From positions 1 to 16,302 of the forward strand of contig CANRFD010000022.1 in NCBI GenBank assembly GCA_947629845.1: DNA of 16,302 nucleotides, written 5' to 3'. The DNA is from an uncultured Clostridia bacterium (GTDB taxonomy: Bacteria; Bacillota; Clostridia; Christensenellales; Borkfalkiaceae). Shown piece after piece: positions 1 through 7,362 of this stretch; the first letter of the stretch is position 1; each line of letters opens with the position of its first letter. A model generated the notes under the pieces. It did not search any database, was not told where the DNA came from, and saw only the letters and a list, made by a program, of their open reading frames with translations. The position numbers and the translations under genes were made by a program.

Positions 1-754
1 CGCCGTCCACCGTGATGATGAGCGTTTCGCGCAAGTCCTCGCGCCCCTGATAGGCGGAAGGGGGGACGGTCTGCCCGATTTTTTCTGCCTGACGGGCGAC
101 GTCGTCGGGGAACTCCTCGCGCAGGCCGTGCGCGCGGATGAGCGCGAGTTCTTCCACCATAAAATCGCCGTTGCTGCCCAGAACCTCCGAGATCTCGCCC
201 ATCGGCGTTTTTCCCGCAAAGGAGGAAATTTTTGCGACCGCCTTCATGCCGTCTGCGCAGCCGCGGCTCTTCCCCGCGGGAATGAATACCTCTTCCCAAT
301 ACTTTCTGTCGTCGGGAACGAGATACCCGCCGCGCTTTTCACGGCGGTAGACGCCGACGATCTCGGTATACCCGCGGGAGAGGATGGCGAGCACTTCGCC
401 TTCGTCCCGCGTGCGCTCCACATGACGGGCGAGCACGGTGTCGCCGTGCAGTGCGCCCGCAAGCGAGCGGCGGGGGAGGAAGAGATCGCCTGAGCCGTCC
501 TCGGGGACAAAAAAGGCAAAACCGCGTTCATTTGCGGAGATCGTACCGCGCTTTGCGCCGAATTGCTTTGCCGTGCCGTAGCGGAAATTGGCGTCCACCA
601 GCAATTCGCCCTCGCGGACGAGCGCACGCAGAATATCGCGGACGGCGAGCGCTTCACGCCTGCCGAGTTTCAGTTGTCGGGAAATTTGCTCGTCGGTCAT
701 CAGGGCGAAAGAGCCGTCTTTGATCTTCGCGAGCAGCGATTGTTTTACGTCCAA
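1..754 (-). CDS. rnr: Ribonuclease R, N-terminal part (gene continues past window edge)
   Basis: RNase R is a processive 3'-5' exoribonuclease of the RNase II/RNB family that degrades structured RNA and works with trans-translation. About 251 residues are visible. An N-terminal winged-helix region (roughly residues 1-60) is followed by an OB-fold cold-shock-like RNB domain: FGAKRGTISANERGFAFF, then GDLFLPRRSLAGALHGDTVL. The visible part ends with REDLRETLIITVDG, the entry into the catalytic RNB domain, so the catalytic aspartates lie outside the window. No ATG fits. A TTG at 754-752 fits best because GGAAAGG lies about 8 nt upstream and the reading frame is open from there to the edge. It lies 72 nt downstream of secG on the same strand, the usual Firmicutes order, in which smpB and tmRNA often follow (not visible here). 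Family certain, exact start likely. Confidence 0.93.
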   Translation of the reverse strand, partial: MDVKQSLLAKIKDGSFALMTDEQISRQLKLGRREALAVRDILRALVREGELLVDANFRYGTAKQFGAKRGTISANERGFAFFVPEDGSGDLFLPRRSLAGALHGDTVLARHVERTRDEGEVLAILSRGYTEIVGVYRREKRGGYLVPDDRKYWEEVFIPAGKSRGCADGMKAVAKISSFAGKTPMGEISEVLGSNGDFMVEELALIRAHGLREEFPDDVARQAEKIGQTVPPSAYQGREDLRETLIITVDG

Positions 755-768
755 AATAGCACCTTTCC

Positions 769-801
769 GATAAAGAAAGGGCAGCCCGCATGAGCCACCC
801 T
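769..801 (-). terminator. Terminator-like or attenuator hairpin between secG and rnr
   Basis: On the minus strand, AGGGTGGC (801-794) can pair with GGCTGCCCT-side bases (785-778) to make an 8-bp stem with two G-U pairs and an 8-nt loop. The pyrimidine-rich TTTCTTTAT follows directly. It lies in the 72-nt gap between secG and rnr, just before the rnr ribosome binding site. It could reduce read-through into rnr or be a processing site. The T-tract is interrupted, so termination would be partial. Confidence 0.4.
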
Positions 802-826
802 CGTAAAAATCTTCCGTAACGTACGC

Positions 827-1138
827 TTATACCTGCCAAATGGCGTCGATCTGCAGGATGAAGAACACGACCGCAAGCACGCCGAGCACGATAAGGCAGA
901 TCGCCGTCCACATTTTCAGTTTGGATTCAAGAGATTTGCCCTTGTTCTTGCCATAGAAGGTCTCGCTCGAGCCGCCGAGAGCATCGATCCCGTTGGAGTT
1001 GCCGGGCTGGATCATGACGAGGATGATCGCCGCAAGCGCCGCGATCCCCATAATGGCGATAAGGACGATGCACACGATCTGGTAGGGCGGATAGTGCGCG
1101 GGTACAAGCAGATTGGAAACAAACGATGTAAGATCCAT
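827..1138 (-). CDS. secG: Preprotein translocase subunit SecG
   Basis: SecG is the small, non-essential subunit of the SecYEG channel in the cytoplasmic membrane and stimulates SecA-driven export. The 103-residue protein has two hydrophobic helices, one around IVCIVLIAIMGIAALAAIILVMIQPG and one around MWTAICLIVLGVLAVVFFIL. They are separated by the family's glycine/serine-rich loop, with GGSSETFYGKNKG. Size and topology match SecG. Two in-frame ATGs exist. The first (1147) is only 2 nt from GAAGGA, while the second (1138) lies about 10 nt from it. The second is chosen, giving a start of MDLTSF, though it remains a judgement. A sigma-A promoter lies just upstream, and rnr follows on the same strand. 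Confidence 0.93.
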   Translation of the reverse strand: MDLTSFVSNLLVPAHYPPYQIVCIVLIAIMGIAALAAIILVMIQPGNSNGIDALGGSSETFYGKNKGKSLESKLKMWTAICLIVLGVLAVVFFILQIDAIWQV

Positions 1139-1174
1139 GGGAATCATATTCCTTCTCTATAAGATACATCATTG

Positions 1175-1203
1175 AGTATACCACATAATCGCGAGAAAGA
1201 CAA
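1175..1203 (-). promoter_or_regulatory. Sigma-A promoter of secG(-rnr)
   Basis: Reading the minus strand, TTGTCT (1203-1198) is separated by exactly 17 nt from TATACT (1180-1175). Transcription would start near 1168, leaving a leader of about 20-30 nt that holds the GAAGGA ribosome binding site of secG. The promoter is divergent from that of panE. Confidence 0.82.
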
Positions 1204-1217
1204 CTTATTTTAGGCAA

Positions 1218-1242
1218 TTTCCGTGAAATATTTACGCGGAAA
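1218..1242. repeat. Inverted repeat between the divergent secG and panE promoters
   Basis: TTTCCG (1218-1223) and CGGAAA (1237-1242) are exact 6-bp inverted arms around a 13-nt AT-rich core that is itself nearly symmetric (AAATATTT). As DNA it could be an operator. As plus-strand RNA it could form an 8-bp hairpin with an AT-rich loop. It lies upstream of both -35 boxes. Function is unknown, and chance occurrence in AT-rich sequence is possible. Confidence 0.35.
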
Positions 1243-1283
1243 AAACAATTTTTTATTATTTTGTCGGAACTTGCGGCGAGGAA

Positions 1284-1312
1284 TTGACTTATTTTCCGTC
1301 TTGTTTTATAAT
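1284..1312 (+). promoter_or_regulatory. Strong sigma-A promoter of panE and probably the five-gene run
   Basis: TTGACT (1284-1289), a 17-nt spacer and a perfect TATAAT (1307-1312) make a near-consensus promoter. Transcription is expected to start around 1318-1320. The panE ATG is at 1325, so the predicted 5' leader is only about 5-7 nt and has no room for a ribosome binding site. No other good promoter was found between here and folA, so it probably serves panE to folA. Confidence 0.85.
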
Positions 1313-1324
1313 GATTGACGGACT

Positions 1325-2290
1325 ATGAGAGTTTGTGTTTACGGCGCGGGAGCGATGGGAACATCCCTCGGCGCGCTGCTTACGAAGGCGGGAACACCGT
1401 GCGATCTTGTTACGCGGGATCGCGCCCATGTCGCGGCGCTGAATGCGCGTGGAGCGATAATTTCGGGAATGCCCGCCGTGCGCACTTCGGCGCTCACGCC
1501 CGAGCAGATGCGGGGGGAATACGACCTCGTTTTTTTGGCGACAAAACAGCGCGAAAACGACAGCGTTTGTGCGTTTTTGAAAAATTTCCTTGCCGAAAAC
1601 GGGGCGATCGTCTCCGTTCAGAACGGGCTTCCCGAGGCGGGGATCGCCCGCATTTTAGGCGCCGACCGCGTGTACGGCTGCGCGCTCTCGTGGGGCGCTG
1701 AAAAGACGGAGGCGGGCACGATTTGCATTACGTCGGAGGCGGGGTTTCACCTTGCGCTCGGGGCGTACGGCAAGGGCGCGCGCCTCGATGAGATCGCCGC
1801 GCTCCTCGGCACGGTGGGCGAAGTGACGGTGGGCGCGCTTTCCGAGCTCCGCTTTGCAAAGCTCGCGACCAACGCCTCGTTTTCCACGCTCTCCGCGATC
1901 TCGGGGCTCACGTTCGGCGAGATCGCAAAAAAGCACAAAAAACCGGCGCTGCGGCTCATTCGCGAAACTTTTTCCGGCGCCCGCGCCTGCGGGTGCGAAA
2001 AATTGCCGCTCAACGGGCACGACCTCTTCAAAGTTTTCGGCGCATTCGGGCGGCTGACGCTCCCGTTCGCGATGAAAAAATACAAAAATACGCGCTCGGG
2101 CATGCTGCTCGATCTCAATGCGGGACGGCGGTGCGACGTCGATTTCGTCGCGGGAGCGGTGGTGCGCGCGGGCGAGGAACGGGGCGTCGATACGCCCATG
2201 CTGAAGCGGGCGGTGGCGCTTGTTCACGATATCGAAAACGGGCTTGCGGAGATCGCGCCCGAGAGTTTGGAATTGCTTTTTTCCGAATAA
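1325..2290 (+). CDS. panE: 2-dehydropantoate 2-reductase (ketopantoate reductase) family
   Basis: Members of this family reduce 2-dehydropantoate to pantoate with NADPH, a step of pantothenate (coenzyme A) synthesis in the cytoplasm. The 321-residue protein begins with a Rossmann strand and the glycine motif GAGAMG (residues 7-12). LATKQREN (K74) matches the conserved lysine region, and VSVQNGL (N100) matches the usual qNGl motif. AKLATNA gives the expected catalytic Lys179 and Asn183. The C-terminal ApbA_C domain shows GRRCDVDFVAGAVV followed by GVDTPM. The start is firm because the glycine motif begins seven residues in. No Shine-Dalgarno sequence precedes it, consistent with a leaderless mRNA. 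gltX follows after 21 nt. The family includes paralogues with other 2-oxo-acid substrates, so the symbol is probable rather than certain. Confidence 0.85.
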   Translation: MRVCVYGAGAMGTSLGALLTKAGTPCDLVTRDRAHVAALNARGAIISGMPAVRTSALTPEQMRGEYDLVFLATKQRENDSVCAFLKNFLAENGAIVSVQNGLPEAGIARILGADRVYGCALSWGAEKTEAGTICITSEAGFHLALGAYGKGARLDEIAALLGTVGEVTVGALSELRFAKLATNASFSTLSAISGLTFGEIAKKHKKPALRLIRETFSGARACGCEKLPLNGHDLFKVFGAFGRLTLPFAMKKYKNTRSGMLLDLNAGRRCDVDFVAGAVVRAGEERGVDTPMLKRAVALVHDIENGLAEIAPESLELLFSE

Positions 2291-2311
2291 AACCATAGAA
2301 AGGAGTCTGTT

Positions 2312-3952
2312 ATGAATTATAAATTGCTTGCCGAACGTTTGCTGCCGGGAGAGTATCCCACGCCGGAAGATTACGAGGCGAAATATCCGCCCCGCGATCT
2401 GCCCAAGGGCGCCGAGGTCACCCGCCTTGCGCCTTCGCCCACGGGGTTCATCCACCTCGGCAATCTGTTCAGCGCGATCACCGACGAGCGCATCGCGCAC
2501 CGCAGCGGCGGCATTGTGTACCTTCGCATCGAGGATACCGACTTAAAGCGCAAGGTGGACGGTGCGGTGGAAGCTGTGATCGGCGCGCTCAAATATTTTG
2601 ACGTGAAATTCGACGAGGGGGCGGAGATCGGCGGAAACGAGACGTACGCGCCGTGGTATCAGCGGCAGCGTGCCGAAATTTACCGTGCCTTTGTTAAAAA
2701 ACTCATCGCGGAGGGGAGGGCGTACCCCTGTTTCTGCACGGAGGACGACCTTGCCGCCCTGCGCGAGGAGCAGACCAAGAACAAGGAGATCACGGGCTAC
2801 TACGGCAAATACGCCAAGTGCCGCAACCTCTCCGAGGAGGAGATCTATAAAAACCTCGACGCGGGGAAGCCCTTCGTCATCCGCTTGAGATCGCTCGGCA
2901 ACCCCGAGAACAAGATAAAATTCCACGACGAGATCAAGGGGGACGTCACCGTCACCGAGAACGATCAGGACGTCGTCATTTTGAAGTCGGACGGCATTCC
3001 CACCTATCACTTCGCCCACGCCATCGACGACCATTTCATGCGTACGACCATCGTCATCCGCGGCGAAGATTGGCTTGCAAGTTTGCCCATCCATATCGAA
3101 CTGTTCGCCGCGCTGGGCTTCCCGCTTCCCCGTTACGGGCACCATTGTTCGCTCATGAAGCAGGACGGCGAGACCAGACGGAAACTTTCAAAGCGCAAGG
3201 ACCCCGAACTTTCCCTCGAATTTTACCGCAAGGAGGGGTACTTCCCGCGGGCGGTGAAGGTGTACATGCTCACGCTGCTCAATTCCAACTTCGAGGAGTG
3301 GTATTTGAAGCACCCCGACGCCGATCTTGCCGAGTTCCCGTTCAAGGCGGAAAAAATGAGCAAGAGCGGTGCGCTGTTCGACCTCGACAAGCTCAACGAC
3401 GTCTCCAAAAACGAGCTCGCAAGGCTCGGCGAGGAGGAGATGTTCGCCTTTTTGAAGGACTGGGCGGAAGAATTCGGCACGGACACGCAAAAGAAATATT
3501 TCGCTGACGCCGAAAAGATGAAGCGCACGCTGGCGCTCTGCATGGGCGTGGGCGGCAAAAAGCGGCGCAAGGACTTTACGACCGCCTCGCAGGCGATGGA
3601 ATTTATCCGCTACTTCTTTGAAAGGCCCGCTGCGCGCGAGCAATACCGCACCGACGCCGCGAGCAAAAACGCCATTCTCCGCGCCTTTCTCGCACGCTAC
3701 CGCTACGAGGACGACGCGCAGGCATGGTTTGCCAAGGTGAAGGAGATCGCCGCCGAAAACGGCTTCGCCGCCGAGATGCGGGACTATAAAGCGAACCCCG
3801 AGGCGTATAAGGGGAGCGTTGCCGACGTGGCGGAGGTGCTGCGCATCGCGACGACGGGGCAGGCGAACACGCCCGACCTCTATACCATCATGCAGATTTT
3901 GGGCGAAGAGGAGACGCGTGCACGCCTGCAGTGCGCTATGGAAAATTCGTAA
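2312..3952 (+). CDS. gltX: Glutamate--tRNA ligase
   Basis: This class I aminoacyl-tRNA synthetase charges tRNA-Glu (and tRNA-Gln where the amidotransferase route is used) with glutamate in the cytoplasm. In 546 residues the class I signature appears as APSPTGFIHLGN (residues 40-51), with HLGN in the HIGH position. Next comes LRIEDTD (71-77), the GluRS-typical acidic motif. The KMSKS-type loop is RRKLSKRKDPE (residues 289-299). The protein is longer than the roughly 480-residue Escherichia coli enzyme. It has an N-terminal lead of about 30 residues before the Rossmann fold, as in the long clostridial GltX type. The C-terminal helical part is the anticodon-binding region. AAAGGAG lies 6 nt before the ATG. 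It is 21 nt after panE and 39 nt before the TIR gene, consistent with one transcript. Confidence 0.95.
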   Translation: MNYKLLAERLLPGEYPTPEDYEAKYPPRDLPKGAEVTRLAPSPTGFIHLGNLFSAITDERIAHRSGGIVYLRIEDTDLKRKVDGAVEAVIGALKYFDVKFDEGAEIGGNETYAPWYQRQRAEIYRAFVKKLIAEGRAYPCFCTEDDLAALREEQTKNKEITGYYGKYAKCRNLSEEEIYKNLDAGKPFVIRLRSLGNPENKIKFHDEIKGDVTVTENDQDVVILKSDGIPTYHFAHAIDDHFMRTTIVIRGEDWLASLPIHIELFAALGFPLPRYGHHCSLMKQDGETRRKLSKRKDPELSLEFYRKEGYFPRAVKVYMLTLLNSNFEEWYLKHPDADLAEFPFKAEKMSKSGALFDLDKLNDVSKNELARLGEEEMFAFLKDWAEEFGTDTQKKYFADAEKMKRTLALCMGVGGKKRRKDFTTASQAMEFIRYFFERPAAREQYRTDAASKNAILRAFLARYRYEDDAQAWFAKVKEIAAENGFAAEMRDYKANPEAYKGSVADVAEVLRIATTGQANTPDLYTIMQILGEEETRARLQCAMENS

Positions 3953-3991
3953 ATAAAAAAGGAAAAATTTGTAAACATAGGAGGAAGGATC

Positions 3992-6502
3992 ATGGAACTG
4001 AAGGAATTTTTCTGTAAATGCTGCACGGCGCCGCTCGACCCGGGGAAGGCGGTGGGGCGGGTCATCCGCTGCGTGCACTGCGGTACATACTTTACCATGG
4101 CGAAGGAGAGCGAGCCGAAAGTTCAGAACTTCTTGAACCAAGCGGAACACGACCTCGATACCTGCAAATTCGACGAGGCGTATACAGCGTACCAAAAGGC
4201 TGCGGAATTGGATAAAGAGGAGCCCGAGGCGTATTTCGGCATGGCGCTTTCCACCTTCAAGGTGCAGTATTTGAAGGACGAGACGAGCGACCCGCCTCGC
4301 CTGCAGCCCATTTGCCATGAGATTTCCGAAAAGAGTTTTTTCCTCGACAAAAATTATCTGCGCGCTCTCGAGCTTGCAAGTAAGGAGCAGAAACGGGTCT
4401 ACCGCGAGAAGGCTGCCGAGATCGATGAGATAAGAGACCAATTCAATGAACTGAAAGCGGATGGTGTAAATTACGATTGTTTCCTCTGCGTGAAGGTCTC
4501 CGACGAGAACGGCGGCACCACGCAGGACAGCCACGAGGCGTTGAGACTGTATCACCATTTGAAGGAGAGGGGTTTTCACCCGTTTTATTCGGAAGAGGAG
4601 ATCGGAAGCAGAACGGGAAGCGACTACGAAGCGCTCATTCTGTACGCGCTGTATACAAGTGAGTGCATGCTGCTTGTTTGCTACGACGAGGAATACCTTC
4701 AAACCAAATGGGTGAAGAATGAATATACCCGCTTCATGGCGATGATCGCCAACGAGGACAAGGAGAGAGACGCAATTACCTTTGTGTTCAAAGGCAAACC
4801 CATAGAGCGGCTTCCCGGCAAGAGCGGGAAAATTCAAGGGATTGACCTCTCCCGTCCCGACGCCTATACGCGCATTGACAACTTTGTCGAAAGCCACACG
4901 CCCGAGGCAAGGGCGCAACGTGAGGCCGAAAAGTCGCGGAAGAAGCGGGAAGAAGAGGAACGCAGCCGCCAATTCGAGGCGATGCAGCAGCAACTCGCGG
5001 AGAGCGAGCGCCGCGCCAAGGAGGAAGCCGAGCGCCGCCGCGCCGAGGAAGAGGCACGCAACCGCGAGCGGGAAGAGATGCGCGCCATGATCGACGAACT
5101 CAAGCGTGGCAACGCACCGCAGCAGTCTGCCGCGCCCGTCGGGAATTTATCGCCCGAACAGCTTCTCGCCATGATGAGACAGGCAGAAGAGGAAGAAAAG
5201 AAGCGCAAAGAGGAAGAAGAGCGGAAAAAGCGTGCCTATTTTGCGCAATTTGAAATTGAAAACGGCGTTTTGAAAAAGTATAAAGGACAGGGTGGCGATG
5301 TAATTATTCCCAACAACGTGACTTCGATTGGGGAAGAGTCGTTTCGTGATTGTAGTAGGCTTACAAGTATTACCATTCCCGACGGCGTGACTTCAATCGG
5401 GAACCGTGCGTTCTATAATTGCAGCGGGCTTACAAATATTACCATTCCCAACAGTGTGACCTCGATTGGGCGTAGCGCGTTCTGCGCTTGCAAAATCCTT
5501 ACGAGCTTTATCATTCCCCACGGCGTGACCTCAATTGGAAATGCGGCATTTGATGGTTGTACAGGTCTTACGAGCATCGCCATTCCCGCCAGCGTGACCG
5601 AAATAGGGTTTGCTGCGTTTCGGGATTGCGATAAGTTGAAGAGTGTCACTATACCAAATGGCGTGACCGCGATTGGAAGTTGCGTGTTCGAAGGTTGCAG
5701 TAGACTTGCGCGTATTATCATTCCCAACAGTGCGACCTCGATTGGAGCTCGCGCGTTCCGTGGTTGCGATAGTCTTACGAGTATTGTGATTCCCAACAGT
5801 GTGACCGAAATCGGGGAAAGCGCGTTCCGTGGTTGCGGTGGTCTTACGAGCATTGTCATTCCCGACGGCGTGACTTCGATTGGGAAAGGGACATTTGATG
5901 GTTGCAGTGGGCTAACGAACATCACAATTCCCGACAGCGTGACTGAAATAGGGAATGCGGCGTTCAGGGGTTGCGACAAAAATGCGAGCGTAACCATCCA
6001 TGCACGTTGGAAGTCTGACATCACGCGTATCTTCGGCGAAGAATATCAAAATATGAAATTTAATTTTGTAGATCCTAACGAAGCCGCAAAACGTCGCGCC
6101 AAGGAGGAAGCCGAGCGTAAAAAACGTGAAGAAGAGGAGCGAAAGAAACGCGAGACGGAGCGGCTTGCCGCGGAGCGCCGCGCCAAGGAAGAGGCGCGGC
6201 GTGCCTATCTTGCGCAATTTGAAATCGAAAACGGCGTTCTCAAAAAATACAAGGGAAAGGGCGGAAAAGTTGTCATTCCCACCGGCGTGAAAACGATCAG
6301 GTGTGGTGCGTTTGATGACAGCAGCGGGCTCACGAGCATTGAAATCCCAAGCAGCGTGAACGACATCGAAAAAGGGGCGTTCAATAATTGCAGAAACCTT
6401 AAATCCGTCACCATTCCCAAGCGGTTTAAGGGTTTTATGAGCGCGGGGCTCAAAAATATTTTCGGCGAAGATTATAAAAATATCACTTTTACATTTATCT
6501 GA
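3992..6502 (+). CDS. Zinc-ribbon / TPR / TIR / coiled-coil / LRR_5 multidomain protein
   Basis: 836 residues, no signal peptide or membrane segment. Domains in order: a zinc ribbon with CxxC pairs at C8/C11 and C27/C30; a TPR-like helical stretch (about 45-90); a TIR domain (about 158-300) with YDCFLCVK, FHPFYSEEEIGS, ECMLLVCYDEEY and WVKNEYTRF; a Glu/Arg/Lys-rich coiled coil (about 303-413); ten LRR_5 (BspA-type) repeats (443-672); a second charged coil (about 695-736); and two more LRR_5 repeats (766-811). TIR domains in bacteria are often NAD-consuming effectors or protein scaffolds. Zinc-ribbon/TPR/TIR proteins are common in gut Firmicutes, but here a long LRR half is added. The usual TIR catalytic glutamate seems replaced or shifted (IGSRTGSDYE, residues 204-213), so NADase activity is uncertain. 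AGGAGGA lies upstream of the ATG. It sits between gltX and thyA. Biological role unknown; sensing or defence is only an inference. Confidence 0.85.
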   Translation: MELKEFFCKCCTAPLDPGKAVGRVIRCVHCGTYFTMAKESEPKVQNFLNQAEHDLDTCKFDEAYTAYQKAAELDKEEPEAYFGMALSTFKVQYLKDETSDPPRLQPICHEISEKSFFLDKNYLRALELASKEQKRVYREKAAEIDEIRDQFNELKADGVNYDCFLCVKVSDENGGTTQDSHEALRLYHHLKERGFHPFYSEEEIGSRTGSDYEALILYALYTSECMLLVCYDEEYLQTKWVKNEYTRFMAMIANEDKERDAITFVFKGKPIERLPGKSGKIQGIDLSRPDAYTRIDNFVESHTPEARAQREAEKSRKKREEEERSRQFEAMQQQLAESERRAKEEAERRRAEEEARNREREEMRAMIDELKRGNAPQQSAAPVGNLSPEQLLAMMRQAEEEEKKRKEEEERKKRAYFAQFEIENGVLKKYKGQGGDVIIPNNVTSIGEESFRDCSRLTSITIPDGVTSIGNRAFYNCSGLTNITIPNSVTSIGRSAFCACKILTSFIIPHGVTSIGNAAFDGCTGLTSIAIPASVTEIGFAAFRDCDKLKSVTIPNGVTAIGSCVFEGCSRLARIIIPNSATSIGARAFRGCDSLTSIVIPNSVTEIGESAFRGCGGLTSIVIPDGVTSIGKGTFDGCSGLTNITIPDSVTEIGNAAFRGCDKNASVTIHARWKSDITRIFGEEYQNMKFNFVDPNEAAKRRAKEEAERKKREEEERKKRETERLAAERRAKEEARRAYLAQFEIENGVLKKYKGKGGKVVIPTGVKTIRCGAFDDSSGLTSIEIPSSVNDIEKGAFNNCRNLKSVTIPKRFKGFMSAGLKNIFGEDYKNITFTFI
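5318..6007 (+). repeat. Ten 69-bp tandem repeats encoding 23-residue LRR_5 units
   Basis: The protein period is exactly 23 residues. The unit resembles VTSIGxxAFxxCxxLTSIxIPxx, with first positions at residues 443, 466, 489, 512, 535, 558, 581, 604, 627 and 650. Each unit carries one cysteine (454, 477, 500, 523, 546, 569, 592, 615, 638, 661), also spaced by 23. At DNA level the units share long runs such as ATTCCCAACAGTGTGAC, suggesting unit gain and loss by recombination. A second block of two units lies at 6287-6424. Confidence 0.9.
6200..6424 (+). repeat. Second copy of the LRR entry module plus two LRR_5 units
   Basis: Residues 737-765 repeat residues 414-442 (DNA 5231-5317) with 23 of 29 identical positions; both contain AQFEIENGVLKKYKG. 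The nucleotide sequences are also close. Each copy is preceded by a charged coil with RRAKEEAERR-like units and followed by LRR_5 repeats, ten after the first copy and two after the second. This indicates an internal duplication of a coil-entry-LRR cassette 969 bp apart, with the second copy shortened or never expanded. Confidence 0.85.
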
Positions 6503-6522
6503 CAAAAGAAGGGGTTCGAGAG

Positions 6523-7353
6523 ATGAGCAGGGCGGATGAAATTTTTATTGCAAATTGCAGGGATATCCTTCAAAACGGATTTTGGGACACCGATTTACCC
6601 GTGCGTCCGCATTGGGACGACGGCACGCCGGCGCACACCGTAAAAAAGTTCGGCATCGTCAACCGCTACGATCTGCAGGAGGAATTTCCCATTCTGACCC
6701 TCCGCCGCACGGCGTTCAAGAGCTGCGTCGACGAAATTCTCTGGATATGGCAGAAAAAGAGCAACAACATCCGCGATCTGCATTCTCACATCTGGGATAG
6801 TTGGGCGGATGAAAACGGCTCCATCGGCAAGGCGTACGGCTATCAGCTCGGCATCAAGCACAAGTATAAAGAGGGGGAGTTCGACCAAGTCGACCGCGTG
6901 CTCTACGACTTAAAGCACAACCCCGCCTCCCGCCGCATCCTTACGAGCATTTTCAACTTCGACGACCTGCATGAGATGAACTTATACCCCTGTGCCTATT
7001 CGATGACCTTCAACGTCTCGGGCGGCACCTTGAACGGCATTCTCAACCAGCGTTCCAACGATATGCTCACGGCGAACAACTGGAACGTGGTGCAGTACGC
7101 CGTCCTTCTCATCATGTTTGCGCAGGCGAGCGGGCTGAAGGCGGGGGAGCTTGTGCACGTCATCGCCGACGCCCACCTCTACGACCGCCATATCCCCATT
7201 CTCGAAGAGGTCATTTCCCACGAGCCCAAGCCCGCGCCGCGGCTCGTCGTCGACCCCGACGTCAAGAATTTTTACGACTTTACGGTGGACAGTTTCCGCT
7301 TGGAAAATTACGAGTACAGTCCGCTCGACAAGAAAATTCCCGTAGCGATTTAG
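6523..7353 (+). CDS. thyA: Thymidylate synthase, Bacillus subtilis ThyA / phage phi3T-like type
   Basis: ThyA methylates dUMP to dTMP using 5,10-methylenetetrahydrofolate, which is oxidised to dihydrofolate, in the cytoplasm. The 276-residue protein contains the nucleophile in LYPCAYSMTF (Cys157), the nucleotide-binding QRSND (residues 176-180) and AHLYDRHI. The catalytic Cys is followed by Ala instead of the His of Escherichia coli-type enzymes (PCH). From memory, the B. subtilis ThyA/phi3T type has PCVY at this place and similar blocks such as DGTPAHT, ELLWIWQ-like and KDFYDFT-like stretches, which are matched here by DGTPAHT, EILWIWQ and KNFYDFT. So this looks like that branch rather than a damaged enzyme. 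GAAGGGG lies upstream of the ATG. folA starts 9 nt after the stop, the expected partner since it regenerates tetrahydrofolate. Confidence 0.95.
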   Translation: MSRADEIFIANCRDILQNGFWDTDLPVRPHWDDGTPAHTVKKFGIVNRYDLQEEFPILTLRRTAFKSCVDEILWIWQKKSNNIRDLHSHIWDSWADENGSIGKAYGYQLGIKHKYKEGEFDQVDRVLYDLKHNPASRRILTSIFNFDDLHEMNLYPCAYSMTFNVSGGTLNGILNQRSNDMLTANNWNVVQYAVLLIMFAQASGLKAGELVHVIADAHLYDRHIPILEEVISHEPKPAPRLVVDPDVKNFYDFTVDSFRLENYEYSPLDKKIPVAI

Positions 7354-7362
7354 GAGAGAGAG

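Noticed and set aside
1655..2500. 281-codon open frame on the minus strand
   Set aside because: It is antisense to panE and the start of gltX, spans their intergenic ribosome binding site and shows no protein motif.
3188..4993. 601-codon open frame on the minus strand
   Set aside because: It lies antisense to the end of gltX and the start of the TIR gene, including the gap with a good ribosome binding site. It has no family motif and composition typical of a shadow frame.
5318..6007. Regular 69-bp repeats suggesting a CRISPR or satellite array
   Set aside because: The repeats stay in frame, encode a 23-residue LRR_5 unit with conserved Cys and have no spacers. They are part of a gene.
6460..6522. 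Internal promoter for thyA (TATAAA at 6473-6478)
   Set aside because: No acceptable -35 box lies 16-18 nt upstream, and AT-rich codons explain the match.
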